A DNA stretch of 64,000 nucleotides from an uncultured Lachnospiraceae bacterium (GCA_910587105.1 CAJUMB010000006.1:1-64000); one strand, 5' to 3'; shown: positions 53,694 through 62,806, counted from the first letter of the stretch. Notes: a model not told the origin generated them from the sequence alone. Program-made: numbers and translations.

Positions 53694-54617
53694 ATGAGAA
53701 AAAAAGTTTCAGCAATAATTATCAGCATACTATTTTTAGCCGGTTTGTCCTTGCTGCTGTATCCCTTTATTGCAAATCAGTGGAATAACCACAGACAGAA
53801 GCAGCTGCTCACCGACTACCAGGCTAAGGTATCCGAAAAGGCCGCGGCAGGGCAGATTGACTACCAGGCTGAGTGGGCGAAGGTACAAGCGTATAACGAG
53901 GCCCTTCTCCCCAGCATTCTCCCGGATTCTTTTGAAAACGCACAAAATTCAGAAGAAGATGAGGAATACATGGGCAGCCTGAATCTGACAGGAAACGGCA
54001 TGATGGGGTACGTCCAGATTCCCAAAATCAATGTCCGCCTTCCGATTTTCCATACAACAGAAGAAGATATCCTCCAGACGGCGGCCGGCCATCTAGAAGG
54101 CAGTTCTCTTCCGGCAGGGGGGCCTGACACCCATGCGGTAATCTCCGCCCACCGGGGACTGCCCAGTGCAAGCCTATTTACTGATCTGGATAAACTGAAA
54201 AAAGGCGACTATTTCTTTTTATACATACTAGATGATTCTCTCTGCTACCAGGTAGACAAAATATCCGTAGTAAAGCCGGACCAGACAAAAGACCTGTCCG
54301 TAGAGGAAGGGCAGGATCTGGTGACACTGCTCACCTGCACCCCCTATGGAGTCAACTCCCACCGCCTTCTGGTCCGGGGACATCGGGAACCTTACATAGG
54401 AGTGGATGAAGAAGGCACACCAGCCTCCTTAATCGGAACCAGCCTTCGCACCAGTTATCTGTTGTGGGTACTGGTGGGACTGGGGGTTACGGGAGCGTTT
54501 ATCCTGTTCCTGTATTCCAGAGAAGTGAAAGAGAAACGAAAACGAAACCTCCCAGTGTCAAAGCTCACGGAACCAGAAGACACACCCACAGAAACACATA
54601 CAGAGGACGGTGAGTAG
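53694..54617 (+). CDS. Class C sortase 1, cluster B
   Basis: A 307-aa membrane transpeptidase. N-terminal helix (about 7-25), catalytic His153 in SAHRGLPSA, Cys215 in LLTCTPYG and Arg in HRLLVRG, then a C-terminal helix (about 255-278) and a charged tail. AAGGAGAGG precedes ATG 53694; the frame reaching back to 53574 overlaps the pilin gene and was rejected. It follows the pilin and hairpin and is followed after 3 bp by a second sortase. The two may divide the work between shaft polymerisation and attachment of the ancillary subunit. Confidence 0.92.
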   Translation: MRKKVSAIIISILFLAGLSLLLYPFIANQWNNHRQKQLLTDYQAKVSEKAAAGQIDYQAEWAKVQAYNEALLPSILPDSFENAQNSEEDEEYMGSLNLTGNGMMGYVQIPKINVRLPIFHTTEEDILQTAAGHLEGSSLPAGGPDTHAVISAHRGLPSASLFTDLDKLKKGDYFFLYILDDSLCYQVDKISVVKPDQTKDLSVEEGQDLVTLLTCTPYGVNSHRLLVRGHREPYIGVDEEGTPASLIGTSLRTSYLLWVLVGLGVTGAFILFLYSREVKEKRKRNLPVSKLTEPEDTPTETHTEDGE

Positions 54618-54620
54618 ACC

Positions 54621-55517
54621 ATGCTTCGGAAACTATCATCCATCCTGTTCGGACTGCTGTTCCTGGCAGGGCTTGGCATCCTCTGCTACCCCACTGTCTC
54701 CAACCAGTGGAACAACTACCGGCAGAATCAATTGATCAGCAGCTACGAGAACACCGTAAAGGAAATGAAACCGGAAGATTTCTCAAAAGAGTGGAAAAAG
54801 GCCAGGAAATTCAACAAGGCTCTGGAAAGAAACAACCTGTACGGGGACGTATTCGGGGACAGCCATCAGGAACTGGAGAATACCGAATATTGGAATATCC
54901 TAAACATCGCCGGGGATGGGGTGATGGGATACTTATCCATCCCCAAGATCAACGTGAGGCTGGCCATTTACCACGGAACAGACGAAGAGCTGCTTCAGAC
55001 CGGGGCAGGCCACTTAAGCGGAACCAAACTGCCAATCGGTGGAAAGAGCACCCACTGCGTGGTGGCCGCCCACCGGGGACTGCCCAGTGCACGTCTGTTC
55101 ACCGATATCGACCAGATGGACCGGGGGGATCAGTTCTATCTCCACATACTGGATAAAATACTGGCCTACAAAGTAGACCAGATTCTGCCCATGGTAGACA
55201 AGGACGACTCCGAGACTCTGGAGGGAGCCCTTCAAATCGAGAATGGAAGTGACCAGGTAACTCTTTTCACCTGCACCCCCTATGGAGTCAACTCCCACAG
55301 GCTGCTGGTGCGGGGATACCGGGTGCCCTATGAGGGCGAGGAGGCAGAGAGTACGGCGGATACCATGCTGAGGGCATTGAAAGATTACTATATGCTGTAC
55401 CTGATTATTGGATTATCCGTAACCCTTTTGATTATATTTATCATGAAAGCATTGTTCAAACGAAAAAAGAAAACAAACAGAACCGTGTTCAAAAAGGAGG
55501 ATGGGAAGAAATCATGA
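54621..55517 (+). CDS. Class C sortase 2, cluster B
   Basis: A 298-aa class C sortase in tandem with the first. It has helices at both ends, His151 in AAHRGLPSA, Cys218 in LFTCTPYG and Arg in HRLLVRG. It diverges from sortase 1 mainly in the first 100 residues, which in this class form the lid and substrate-facing surface, so a different substrate is likely. Its stop overlaps the start of the minor pilin gene (ATGA), pointing to coupled synthesis with that protein. There is no counterpart in cluster A. Confidence 0.92.
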   Translation: MLRKLSSILFGLLFLAGLGILCYPTVSNQWNNYRQNQLISSYENTVKEMKPEDFSKEWKKARKFNKALERNNLYGDVFGDSHQELENTEYWNILNIAGDGVMGYLSIPKINVRLAIYHGTDEELLQTGAGHLSGTKLPIGGKSTHCVVAAHRGLPSARLFTDIDQMDRGDQFYLHILDKILAYKVDQILPMVDKDDSETLEGALQIENGSDQVTLFTCTPYGVNSHRLLVRGYRVPYEGEEAESTADTMLRALKDYYMLYLIIGLSVTLLIIFIMKALFKRKKKTNRTVFKKEDGKKS

Positions 55518-56512
55518 AAAGATGGAAAAAAAGAAGCCCGTGGGCGCTGGCCCTGGCTCTGACTCTGGCAGTTCTGCTGCTGGCAGTGCCAAAAGCCTAT
55601 GGGGCCGGCGGCATTGATACAGGAAAAGCCTGCACGATAAACTTTAAATTAGATGGACAGTACCAGGAACTGGATAATCTGCCTATCCCAGTGAAGCTGT
55701 ACCAGACCGCCAGCGTGGATGAGACAGGGCGGTATACTTCAGCGGAGAACTTCTCCAGTCTGAATTTTTCACAGACTGGCAGTGAAACCTCTGCCGAATA
55801 CTGGGAAAAACTGGCGGAAGAAGCGGCAGCCGTGGTAAAAAGCACCCAGCCGCCCCACACAGCCCAAACCGTAATTCAGAAACAGCCCGGCCAGGAAAGC
55901 GCCTCGGGCATAATACAGAACCTGGCCCCGGGAATCTACCTGGTGATGGCAGAACCGGTGCAGACAGCAGAATACCAGTACAGTTTTATCCCCTATCTGG
56001 CCGCGCTCCCCAATAACTTTTACACAGAAAACGGAGACGACCAATGGATCTATGAAATCGAGTCCACACTGAAACCGGAGCAAAAGGAGAGGTTCGGAAG
56101 CCTGGTGATTGAAAAAGAGCTGTCCGCCTACAAAGCATCTCCAAACGGAGCCTCATTCCAGTTTGAGGTGAAAGCGGAAAAGGACGGGAAGATTGTGTTC
56201 AGCGAAGTAGTTTCCCTGACTTTCAGCGCTCCAGGAGTTAAGTCCCTGACTATTGCAGACAGAATCCCCGCAGGGTCTGTGGTGACCGTCACAGAGCTGC
56301 TCACAGGCTCCAGTACCGGCTATACCATCGTCAGCGATAAAACACAGACTGTTACAATTTCGGCAGACGAAGGGGAGAACCCGGCCCTGGTACACTTTGA
56401 AAACACCTGGAAGCCCCGTCCGGGCAGCAGTTCCAGCATCGTAAACCACTTCCGGTACCAGGACGGAGTATGGGAAGTCATACAGGAAACAGACAGTACC
56501 CAAAATCAGTGA
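55514..56512 (+). CDS. Secreted SpaA-like minor pilin without sorting signal, cluster B
   Basis: A 332-aa exported protein, paralogue of 9038-10078. The signal peptide (1-31) ends KAYGAGG. The N-domain has LAPGIYLVMAEPVQ, and the second domain begins GSLVIEKELSAYKASPNG and ends VHFENTW. There is no LPxTG and no C-terminal helix; the tail VNHFRYQDGVWEVIQE is shared with cluster A. It overlaps the second sortase by 4 bp, although it lacks the usual sortase signal. It may be added as the terminal or adaptor subunit; the role is inferred. Confidence 0.8.
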   Translation: MKRWKKRSPWALALALTLAVLLLAVPKAYGAGGIDTGKACTINFKLDGQYQELDNLPIPVKLYQTASVDETGRYTSAENFSSLNFSQTGSETSAEYWEKLAEEAAAVVKSTQPPHTAQTVIQKQPGQESASGIIQNLAPGIYLVMAEPVQTAEYQYSFIPYLAALPNNFYTENGDDQWIYEIESTLKPEQKERFGSLVIEKELSAYKASPNGASFQFEVKAEKDGKIVFSEVVSLTFSAPGVKSLTIADRIPAGSVVTVTELLTGSSTGYTIVSDKTQTVTISADEGENPALVHFENTWKPRPGSSSSIVNHFRYQDGVWEVIQETDSTQNQ

Positions 56513-56536
56513 TAGAGATCAAGAAGGGGGAAGGAA

Positions 56537-57070
56537 ATGAAGAAGCATGGAAACAGAAAGACCCTCTGTCTGGCGGCAGCCGCTGTCTGTCTGGCCGGCA
56601 GCGTGGCAGTGGGCAGCGCCCTGGCGTATTTCACCACCTATGCCACAGCCGACGGTGGAGCCAGAGTCATTCTGGAGCCGTCTCAGACAGAGCTGGAGGA
56701 AGAAATCTATGATAAAACAAAGCATATCGCTGTCCGCAATGACGGAGATGCCGATTGTTTTGTCCGGGTGAAAGTCCTCACAGGAGAATTATACAAAGAT
56801 ATCCTGGAGATACACGGAAACGGCTGGACCCGGGACCCAGAGCCGGATGAAGACGGTTTCTACTACTACACTTACAAAGATATAGTCCCGGCAGGCACAG
56901 TTACACCAGATGAGCTGACGGTAGAAATCAAGATCAGCCAGCTGGAGAGCACCGATGACTTTAACGTGATTGTGGTGCAGGAATCCACACCCGTGCTGTA
57001 CGATGAAAACGGGAACCCATATGCAGACTGGAGCCTGGTATTGGACACTGTCCGGAACGGGAATGACTGA
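56537..57070 (+). CDS. TasA/camelysin-like fibre protein, cluster B
   Basis: A 177-aa exported protein. The signal peptide ends SALAYFTTYATADGG, a SipW-type cleavage region. The beta-rich body contains CFVRVKVLTGEL and FNVIVVQESTPVLYDENG, aligned with the cluster A protein at 10094-10609. AAGGGGGAAGG precedes the ATG. Secretion probably depends on the SipW-type peptidase at 59796. By analogy with TasA it may polymerise outside the cell; no direct evidence is in the sequence. Confidence 0.82.
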   Translation: MKKHGNRKTLCLAAAAVCLAGSVAVGSALAYFTTYATADGGARVILEPSQTELEEEIYDKTKHIAVRNDGDADCFVRVKVLTGELYKDILEIHGNGWTRDPEPDEDGFYYYTYKDIVPAGTVTPDELTVEIKISQLESTDDFNVIVVQESTPVLYDENGNPYADWSLVLDTVRNGND

Positions 57071-57084
57071 GAGGAGCAGATGAC

Positions 57085-57861
57085 ATGAAGAAAATAAAAG
57101 AAATCCTATTCAAACCGGCATTTCTCCTTTTTGTATCAGCGGTCCTGCTGGCAGCAAGCACCCTGGGCAGCGCCCAGGCGGCGCTGACTTATTACAGTGA
57201 AAACTATGCAGCGGAAGTAACCGTATCCAGCATCGGCGTCAGCCTGCTGGAAAACGGCGGGAAAGTCAGCTGGAGAGACTATCGGCATCAGAATGACCAG
57301 TGGAACGAACAAAAGGGCCGGCTTCTGGAATATCTGAAAGACCAGGAGGGAAACTACACAATCGTCCCCGGCAGGGAATACCAAGAACGGCTCAGTGTGC
57401 ACAACAGCGGAGACATTGACGCCTATGTGCGGGTGATTCTGTACCGGGACTGGCAGAACGAGAAAGGGGAGCGGGACACCACCCTTTCCCCGGAACTGAT
57501 TGAGCTGAACCTGCTGAAAAACCAGGGATGGATCGAAGATAAAAAAGCATCCACCCGGGAGCGGACCATCCTCTATTACACAAAAGTCCTTCCCTCCGGA
57601 GCAGAAACCAGTCCGTTAAGCGATACCTTGAAAATCAGCTCTGATATCGCAGAAAAAGTAATAGAAACTGTTTCTGTCAATCAATCAGGCGGGAAAAAAT
57701 ATAAAACCATTACTACAGAATACCTTTATAACGGATACCAGTTTAATCTCACAGCAGAAGTGGATGCCGTACAGACCCACAATGCCCAGGAAGCTATAAA
57801 AAGCGCCTGGGGCATAGATGTGGATGCAGCGGAAGATGGAACTCTGACTTTACATCAATAG
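57085..57861 (+). CDS. Second TasA-like secreted protein, cluster B
   Basis: A 258-aa protein, paralogue of 10613-11386. The N-terminal signal (about 12-33) ends GSAQAALTYYSENYA. The body has RLSVHNSGDIDAYVRVILYR, like the conserved strands of the TasA fold, and ends with VDAVQTHNAQEAIKSAW. There is no anchor. It starts 14 bp after the first TasA-like gene. It may be a capping or initiating subunit, with function inferred from position only. Confidence 0.75.
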   Translation: MKKIKEILFKPAFLLFVSAVLLAASTLGSAQAALTYYSENYAAEVTVSSIGVSLLENGGKVSWRDYRHQNDQWNEQKGRLLEYLKDQEGNYTIVPGREYQERLSVHNSGDIDAYVRVILYRDWQNEKGERDTTLSPELIELNLLKNQGWIEDKKASTRERTILYYTKVLPSGAETSPLSDTLKISSDIAEKVIETVSVNQSGGKKYKTITTEYLYNGYQFNLTAEVDAVQTHNAQEAIKSAWGIDVDAAEDGTLTLHQ

Positions 57862-57874
57862 GAGGTGCCGGATT

Positions 57875-58687
57875 TTGAAAAAGAAAATAATATGTCTGGG
57901 CCTTGCCTGTATTTTGAGCCTGAGCGGGGCACTGCCTGTCTGCGCAGAGGAGCACCAGGGTTCCAAAAACTGGCAGGTGGCCTTTGATGGCAGCAAAATG
58001 AACAGTAATTTCAGTTCCGCCGAGATGGCAGAGGAAATCTACAGTATCCAGCCCGGTGACAGTATGGAGCTGCAGGTGGTTCTGAAAAATTCCGGCGGTA
58101 TGGCCACAGACTGGTATATGACCAACGAAGTGCTGGCAACCCTGGAGGACAGCCAGGACACCGCCGAAGGAGGCGCGTACACCTACCGGCTGGCTTATGT
58201 GGGAGCGGATGGGACAGAAGATGTGTTATATAACAGCGAAGCTGTAGGCGGTGAAGATGAGGGAGACGGCAGAGCCGGAGAAGGACTTTATCAGGCCACG
58301 GGTTCCTTAAAAGACTATTTTTATCTGGATACCCTGCAGAATGGACAGAACGGGTCTGTCTACCTGACGGTAAAACTGGACGGGGAAAGCCAGGGTAATG
58401 TCTACCAGGATACCCTGGCAAGACTGCAGATGAACTTTGCAGTGGAAAAGGCAGAAGCCCGGGTGGTAACCGTAACTCCCACCCCTATAGCAAATACAAT
58501 ACGGCGGACACTGCGTCAGGATTCACCCAGTATCATTGCCGCAGCAGTGCAGACCAATGACCCTACACAGATCCTGCCTTATTGCCTTGCGGCCCTTGCC
58601 GCTGGAATCGTGTTCCTGATTCTCGGGACAGCCGCCATAAAAAGGCGCCGCACAGAGAAAGACGGAGAAGGAGGTAGCCGGGAATGA
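57875..58687 (+). CDS. Membrane-anchored surface protein with VQTND box, cluster B
   Basis: A 270-aa protein, paralogue of 11402-12223. Start is TTG, decided by GGAGGTGCCGGATT directly upstream and the signal peptide MKKKIICLGLACILSL that follows. The extracellular part has TDWYMTNEVLATLED; the C-terminus reads VQTNDPTQ, membrane helix, KRRR. In cluster A this box is VQTGD; the Gly-to-Asn change would abolish sortase cleavage, so it is probably a simple membrane protein or a naturally altered substrate. The stop overlaps the next start (ATGA). Confidence 0.75.
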   Translation: MKKKIICLGLACILSLSGALPVCAEEHQGSKNWQVAFDGSKMNSNFSSAEMAEEIYSIQPGDSMELQVVLKNSGGMATDWYMTNEVLATLEDSQDTAEGGAYTYRLAYVGADGTEDVLYNSEAVGGEDEGDGRAGEGLYQATGSLKDYFYLDTLQNGQNGSVYLTVKLDGESQGNVYQDTLARLQMNFAVEKAEARVVTVTPTPIANTIRRTLRQDSPSIIAAAVQTNDPTQILPYCLAALAAGIVFLILGTAAIKRRRTEKDGEGGSRE

Positions 58688-59760
58688 AAATGAGAAAGAA
58701 AATCCTGCCGCTTTTGACAGCCGCCTGTTTCACGGTAAGCCTTCCGGCAGTGAGCGTGCAGGCGGCCCAGCCAGAAAGATATACCTATACAGTAAGCATT
58801 TATGCAGGCAATCAGGGCACATTTGCGGAAAATGCCGCTCCCTGGATCACAGTGGATAAGACAGAAAGCGGCAGTACGGTCAAAAGCAGTGTGGATACCG
58901 CAGAAGGAATGGTTACAATCAGCGGTCTGGAAAAGGACGATGTGATCACCTTTGACCAGAATATCTTACAGACAGACGCTGTCAGGTACAATGCCCAGAA
59001 CCGCTATTATATAAAGGGAATCCGCCAGAGCGGCCAGGACAACAGTATGGCGACCTATGCGTACCGGGTAGACCGGGATGCGGACTGTGTGCTGGCATAT
59101 GGAGTAAAAGGAAATATGGTGGCATACACGGTCAATTACCAGGATGCTGACGGAAACGAGCTGCTTCCCAGCGAGACATTCTATGGAAATGTAGGTGATA
59201 AACCGGTGATTGCCTATAAATACAGAGATGGGTATGAGCCGGATGTAAGAGCTCTGACCAAAACCCTGGATGCCAATGAGACAAAGAACATCTTTACCTT
59301 TACCTATCATGAGGCAGACAGAGGAACCGTCACCCGGCAGACAGGAACCCCGGGCATTACCACCAATACCATAACCGAGCTTCTGCCAGGGAATGTTCCG
59401 GCAGTTATTCCAGGCACAACAACAGAAGAAGCTGCAGAAACTGAGGCTGAGGGAGAAACCGGCCAAGAGGCCGGCGATGCAGGCACCGGGGGCGGGGAAC
59501 CTGCCGCCGAGGGAGAAAACCAGGCTCCTCTGCAGGAACTGGGGGATGAGCAGGTGCCTCTGGCAAACCAGGACCTGAAAGATCTGGATGAAGAAGAAAT
59601 CCCGGCCAGCAGCATTCAGCTGGATAAAGTAGTAAAGAAGGGACTTCCTCTGGCAGCATGTATTGGAATTGCCATAGCTGCTGTCTCTGCCCTTGCAGTA
59701 TTGGCTGTGGTAGTGAAAAAACGCAGGGACCAGAAAGGAATCACCGTCAAAAGTGAGTAA
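58684..59760 (+). CDS. MucBP-like surface protein with C-terminal anchor, cluster B
   Basis: A 358-aa exported protein, paralogue of 12225-13232. It has a signal peptide (1-28), a beta domain with YYIKGIRQSGQDN, a MucBP-like part (VNYQDADGNELLPSETFYG), a Glu/Gly-rich stalk, the box QVPLANQDLKDL, a membrane helix and VKKRRDQK. The first 80 residues include a segment absent from cluster A. It overlaps the previous gene by 4 bp. Likely a wall-spanning tether or receptor; no enzyme motif. Confidence 0.75.
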   Translation: MKMRKKILPLLTAACFTVSLPAVSVQAAQPERYTYTVSIYAGNQGTFAENAAPWITVDKTESGSTVKSSVDTAEGMVTISGLEKDDVITFDQNILQTDAVRYNAQNRYYIKGIRQSGQDNSMATYAYRVDRDADCVLAYGVKGNMVAYTVNYQDADGNELLPSETFYGNVGDKPVIAYKYRDGYEPDVRALTKTLDANETKNIFTFTYHEADRGTVTRQTGTPGITTNTITELLPGNVPAVIPGTTTEEAAETEAEGETGQEAGDAGTGGGEPAAEGENQAPLQELGDEQVPLANQDLKDLDEEEIPASSIQLDKVVKKGLPLAACIGIAIAAVSALAVLAVVVKKRRDQKGITVKSE

Positions 59761-59795
59761 CATCACAGGTAAAACGGTGGTCAGGGTAACTTCCA

Positions 59796-60329
59796 TTGGA
59801 TAAAAAAAAGACAAAGAAACGCCCGGTGGCTGCAGTCTGCAGTTCACTGGGCACTGTTTTATTAATTATGCTTGTGGTCGCCTGCCTGCCGCTGACTGTC
59901 CCCCGGGTGTTTGGTTACCAGCTCTATACAGTAGTCAGCGGCAGCATGGAACCGGCTATCCCTGTGGGAAGCCTGTTGTATATACAGAGTGCACAGCCTG
60001 AGAATATGGTGCCGGATGACGTAATCGCTTTCTACGGAGGCCGTGATTCCACTGCGGTCATCACCCACCGGGTGGTGGAAAACCGGGAATTTATGGGGGA
60101 GTTTATTACCAAAGGGGACGCCAATGAAAAAGAAGATATGGAACCTGTCTCCTATGATAATTTTATTGGGAAAGTCCGGCTGGCTATTCCAGCTGCCGGA
60201 AAAGCCGCCCAGGTATTTTCAGACACCCCTGGAAAAATTGCTGCCGCAGGTCTGATCGTACTGGCAGTGTTTCTCCATGGGGCGGCATGGAAATTGGAAG
60301 GTGGTGAGGATAGGGATGAAAATAGATGA
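59796..60329 (+). CDS. sipW: SipW-type signal peptidase (Ser/His), cluster B
   Basis: A 177-aa peptidase, paralogue of 13225-13767. It has a membrane helix (about 15-38), VSGSMEPAIP (nucleophile Ser), AVITHRVVEN (His base), TKGDANEKEDM and a C-terminal hydrophobic segment. The start is TTG 59796, the only in-frame candidate giving the expected N-terminus. Its 3' end overlaps the BTAD gene by 14 bp. It is the probable peptidase for the two TasA-like proteins of this cluster. The symbol is by family resemblance. Confidence 0.87.
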   Translation: MDKKKTKKRPVAAVCSSLGTVLLIMLVVACLPLTVPRVFGYQLYTVVSGSMEPAIPVGSLLYIQSAQPENMVPDDVIAFYGGRDSTAVITHRVVENREFMGEFITKGDANEKEDMEPVSYDNFIGKVRLAIPAAGKAAQVFSDTPGKIAAAGLIVLAVFLHGAAWKLEGGEDRDENR

Positions 60330-61548
60330 CAATATTCTGCGGGTACAGATGTTTGGTACTTTTTCTATGACATGGAATGGTATGCCGGTCACTGGCAGGT
60401 CCAAATCCCGGGAAACCCAGTTTGCATATTTGATGCAGATACTTCTTCACAGCCGTGCTTCCGGCGTCAGCCGGGACCGCCTGGAACATATCCTTTTTGA
60501 GGACAGGGATATTGCAGACATCCACCATGCCATGCGCAGTGTCATTTATAATGCAAAGAAAAAGCTGAAAGCGGCAGGCCTGCCGGATGTAAATTATATC
60601 AGACAGCACAAGGGCGTTTATCACTGGACGGAGGAAATTCCAGTATTTGAAGACGCGGCGGAATTCGACCGGCTTACTCTGAAAGCAAGAGGGGAAGAAG
60701 ACCCCGCAGAGGCGCTGAAGCTCTATCTGGATGCCTGTCACTGCTATACAGGAGAATTTCTTGGAGCACAGGTGGGCATCTTATGGGCAGCACAGGAGGC
60801 ACGGCGGTACAGGGCGCTGTTTTTTGCCTGTGTGGAGAAGGCGGCGGAATTACTGCGCAGCAGCCAAGATTATCCTCAGATGGAGGCCCTGGGGCTCTAT
60901 GCCGCCAGAGTCAGCCCCCTGGCAGACTGGGAGACTATCACCATGGAGGCTCTGGTGTCTATGGGACGGTATGAAGACGCCCGAAAGCTGTATGATAATA
61001 CTGTGGAACTCTACTTTCAGGAACAGGGGCTGCGTCCGTCCGGCAGGCTCATGGAACTTCTGGACAGACTTGGCTCTCAGATGGGACACCATTATGAGGT
61101 ATTGGATGAAATACAGGGAAAGCTCACCGAGGGCAGCGGCGTGCCGCCTGGAGGCTATCTATGCCCGTATCCGGTGTTCCAGGGCATTTATCGGATGGTG
61201 GCACGAATGATGGAGCGGGGCGGCCAATCTGTGTACCTGATGCTGTGTACTGTGGTGGACAGCAAAGGAATTCCCATGCGTGAGGGGCCTCTTCTGGGAG
61301 AATTGTCCCATCGGCTGGAAGAAGCTATCCGCCTGTCCGTACGCCGCGGCGATGCTATCAACCGTTACGGCGCCGGGCAGTATCTTCTCCTGCTGGTGAA
61401 TACCACCCGGGAAAACTGCCGCATTTTGCAGAAACGTATTAACTGCCGTTTCCTCACAGGCCGTCAGCGCACCGGAGTCCAGTATTACGTCAACAGCGTT
61501 ATCTGTGAGGCAGACAGTGCGGATGCTGCCGGAACAAGGAAGGGGTGA
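60316..61548 (+). CDS. BTAD-domain regulator with degenerate GGDEF-like C-terminus, cluster B
   Basis: A 410-aa protein, strongly similar to 13804-15045. The winged helix includes IHHAMRSVIYNAKKKLKAAG, followed by the BTAD helical repeats and a tail with RRGDAINRYGAGQYLLLLV, in which GAGQY replaces GGDEF. ATG 60316 follows GAGGATAGGG and overlaps the sipW gene; the longer frame to 60277 was rejected. It is followed 4 bp later by the 163-aa gene. Near-identity with the cluster A regulator raises the possibility of cross-talk between clusters. Confidence 0.87.
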   Translation: MKIDDNILRVQMFGTFSMTWNGMPVTGRSKSRETQFAYLMQILLHSRASGVSRDRLEHILFEDRDIADIHHAMRSVIYNAKKKLKAAGLPDVNYIRQHKGVYHWTEEIPVFEDAAEFDRLTLKARGEEDPAEALKLYLDACHCYTGEFLGAQVGILWAAQEARRYRALFFACVEKAAELLRSSQDYPQMEALGLYAARVSPLADWETITMEALVSMGRYEDARKLYDNTVELYFQEQGLRPSGRLMELLDRLGSQMGHHYEVLDEIQGKLTEGSGVPPGGYLCPYPVFQGIYRMVARMMERGGQSVYLMLCTVVDSKGIPMREGPLLGELSHRLEEAIRLSVRRGDAINRYGAGQYLLLLVNTTRENCRILQKRINCRFLTGRQRTGVQYYVNSVICEADSADAAGTRKG

Positions 61549-61552
61549 GCAC

Positions 61553-62044
61553 ATGGAAAAGACCCAGTGGTACATAGGCACACCCAACGGTGTAGTTCTG
61601 TGCGTAGACCAGTACGGGGGACAGCAGCTGGCAGGCAGACTCTGCCACGCATATAGCGAAAAGCCTATACCCATCACCCATATGGAACAATTCTTATTTG
61701 AACTGGAACATTTTTACGACTCTATCAATTTTCCCCATCCCGGTACCAACAGCCGGACATTTGAAGGAGAGATACCGCACATAAGCCAGAGCACAGGGAG
61801 GACAAAGGTCATGAATGATGAAGAATTATTGAATATGCATGGAGATCTGGGAACATTTATCATCCGCGTCCAGCATCGGCAGAACAGCAGCTGGCAGGGC
61901 CGCATCACCTGGATGGACCAGGATAAGACCGTGTATTTCCGATCCATGTGGGAGATGTTAAAATTAATTGACAGTGCTGTGGGCACAGCAGGAGGGCAGG
62001 AAAAACAGATGGATGAGCCGTCCTGGACGGGGAATACTGAATAG
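61553..62044 (+). CDS. Conserved 163-aa protein with HRQNSSWQG motif, cluster B
   Basis: A soluble protein of unknown function, the same length as the cluster A copy. It has WYIGTPNGVVLCVD, LEHFYDSINFPHP, GDLGTFIIRVQHRQNSSWQG and FRSMWEMLKLIDSAVGT. The variable stretch between the two conserved halves differs most. ATG 61553 was chosen by length match and the AAGGAAGGGG upstream; the frame from 61505 overlaps the regulator. It closes cluster B. Confidence 0.82.
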   Translation: MEKTQWYIGTPNGVVLCVDQYGGQQLAGRLCHAYSEKPIPITHMEQFLFELEHFYDSINFPHPGTNSRTFEGEIPHISQSTGRTKVMNDEELLNMHGDLGTFIIRVQHRQNSSWQGRITWMDQDKTVYFRSMWEMLKLIDSAVGTAGGQEKQMDEPSWTGNTE

Positions 62045-62045
62045 T

Positions 62046-62096
62046 AAAAAACCGCCGGGCGGGCTTTGAAGAAGAGCCTGCCAGGCGGTTTTTTCA
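62046..62096 (+). terminator. Intrinsic terminator at end of cluster B
   Basis: AAAAAACCGCC paired with GGCGGTTTTTT, with an inner GGC-rich stem, directly after the stop of the 163-aa gene. Confidence 0.85.
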
Positions 62097-62192
62097 CTGC
62101 TTTTCGATTGCGTATTCCTGAACTGCATCCTTTACTGCAGTATGCTGTCAGCATATCTGCAACCATGGATTTCCCGAATTTATATAAATCCC

Positions 62193-62738
62193 CTACAATG
62201 TATTTTCAAATAATTCCCCCAGCCGCATAGTCACATGCGGGAATGCCCGAAGAGAGATTACCTTTTCAGCATTATAGGCTTCGTCCTCTTTGTCCTCTTC
62301 CAGCATCAGGGAATCCTGCAGAACGTACTGGCCGTCCTGGAGATAATAAATTTCTATTGACTTGGAACGGGGGTCCACAATCCAATATTCTTCCACCCCT
62401 TTCAGGCGGTAGAGTTCTTTCTTCTCCCCCCGGTCCCTCTTGGCCGTGGAGGGGCTTAATGTTTCTACAATAAATCTGGGGACTCCCCCATATCCTTTCG
62501 GCGTGATCTGCTTTCGATCGCATAAGACAAGAATGTCCGGAACCAGACAGCTGTCATCTTCAAATAGAAGATTAAGATTCTCCAGATATACCAGACACAG
62601 GCTGTCTTTCAACTGGCTGCTGACGGTCTGATGGATGTTCAGATTCACTGTGGCATGGTTAAAGCTGTCTGGTGACATATTATAAATAGTTCCGCAGATT
62701 TTTTCTGTTTTTTTGTAATCGCTTTTAATTAAGGGCAT
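62193..62738 (-). CDS. Uma2-family putative endonuclease
   Basis: A 181-aa protein of the Uma2 (DUF820) family with a PD-(D/E)XK-type nuclease core: LVPDILVLCDR (Asp), RFIVETLSPSTAKRDRGEKK (Glu and Lys), then GVEEYWIVDPRSK. The family is widespread; its real substrate is unknown. AAGGAGATAACC lies before the ATG, under a near-consensus promoter. It lies tail to tail with cluster B, and an antisense piece of the same gene survives in the remnant at 34.46-34.54 kb, so it belongs to the duplicated block. Confidence 0.87.
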   Translation of the reverse strand: MPLIKSDYKKTEKICGTIYNMSPDSFNHATVNLNIHQTVSSQLKDSLCLVYLENLNLLFEDDSCLVPDILVLCDRKQITPKGYGGVPRFIVETLSPSTAKRDRGEKKELYRLKGVEEYWIVDPRSKSIEIYYLQDGQYVLQDSLMLEEDKEDEAYNAEKVISLRAFPHVTMRLGELFENTL

Positions 62739-62759
62739 CCGGTTATCTCCTTTTTCTCA

Positions 62760-62787
62760 ATTATAGCAAATGCATATACCTTGTCAA
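62760..62787 (-). promoter_or_regulatory. Promoter of the Uma2-family gene
   Basis: On the - strand, TTGACA, a 16-bp spacer and TATAAT, about 20 bp before the start codon. Confidence 0.8.
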
Positions 62788-62806
62788 CAAAGAACCTGGC
62801 CGGGTC

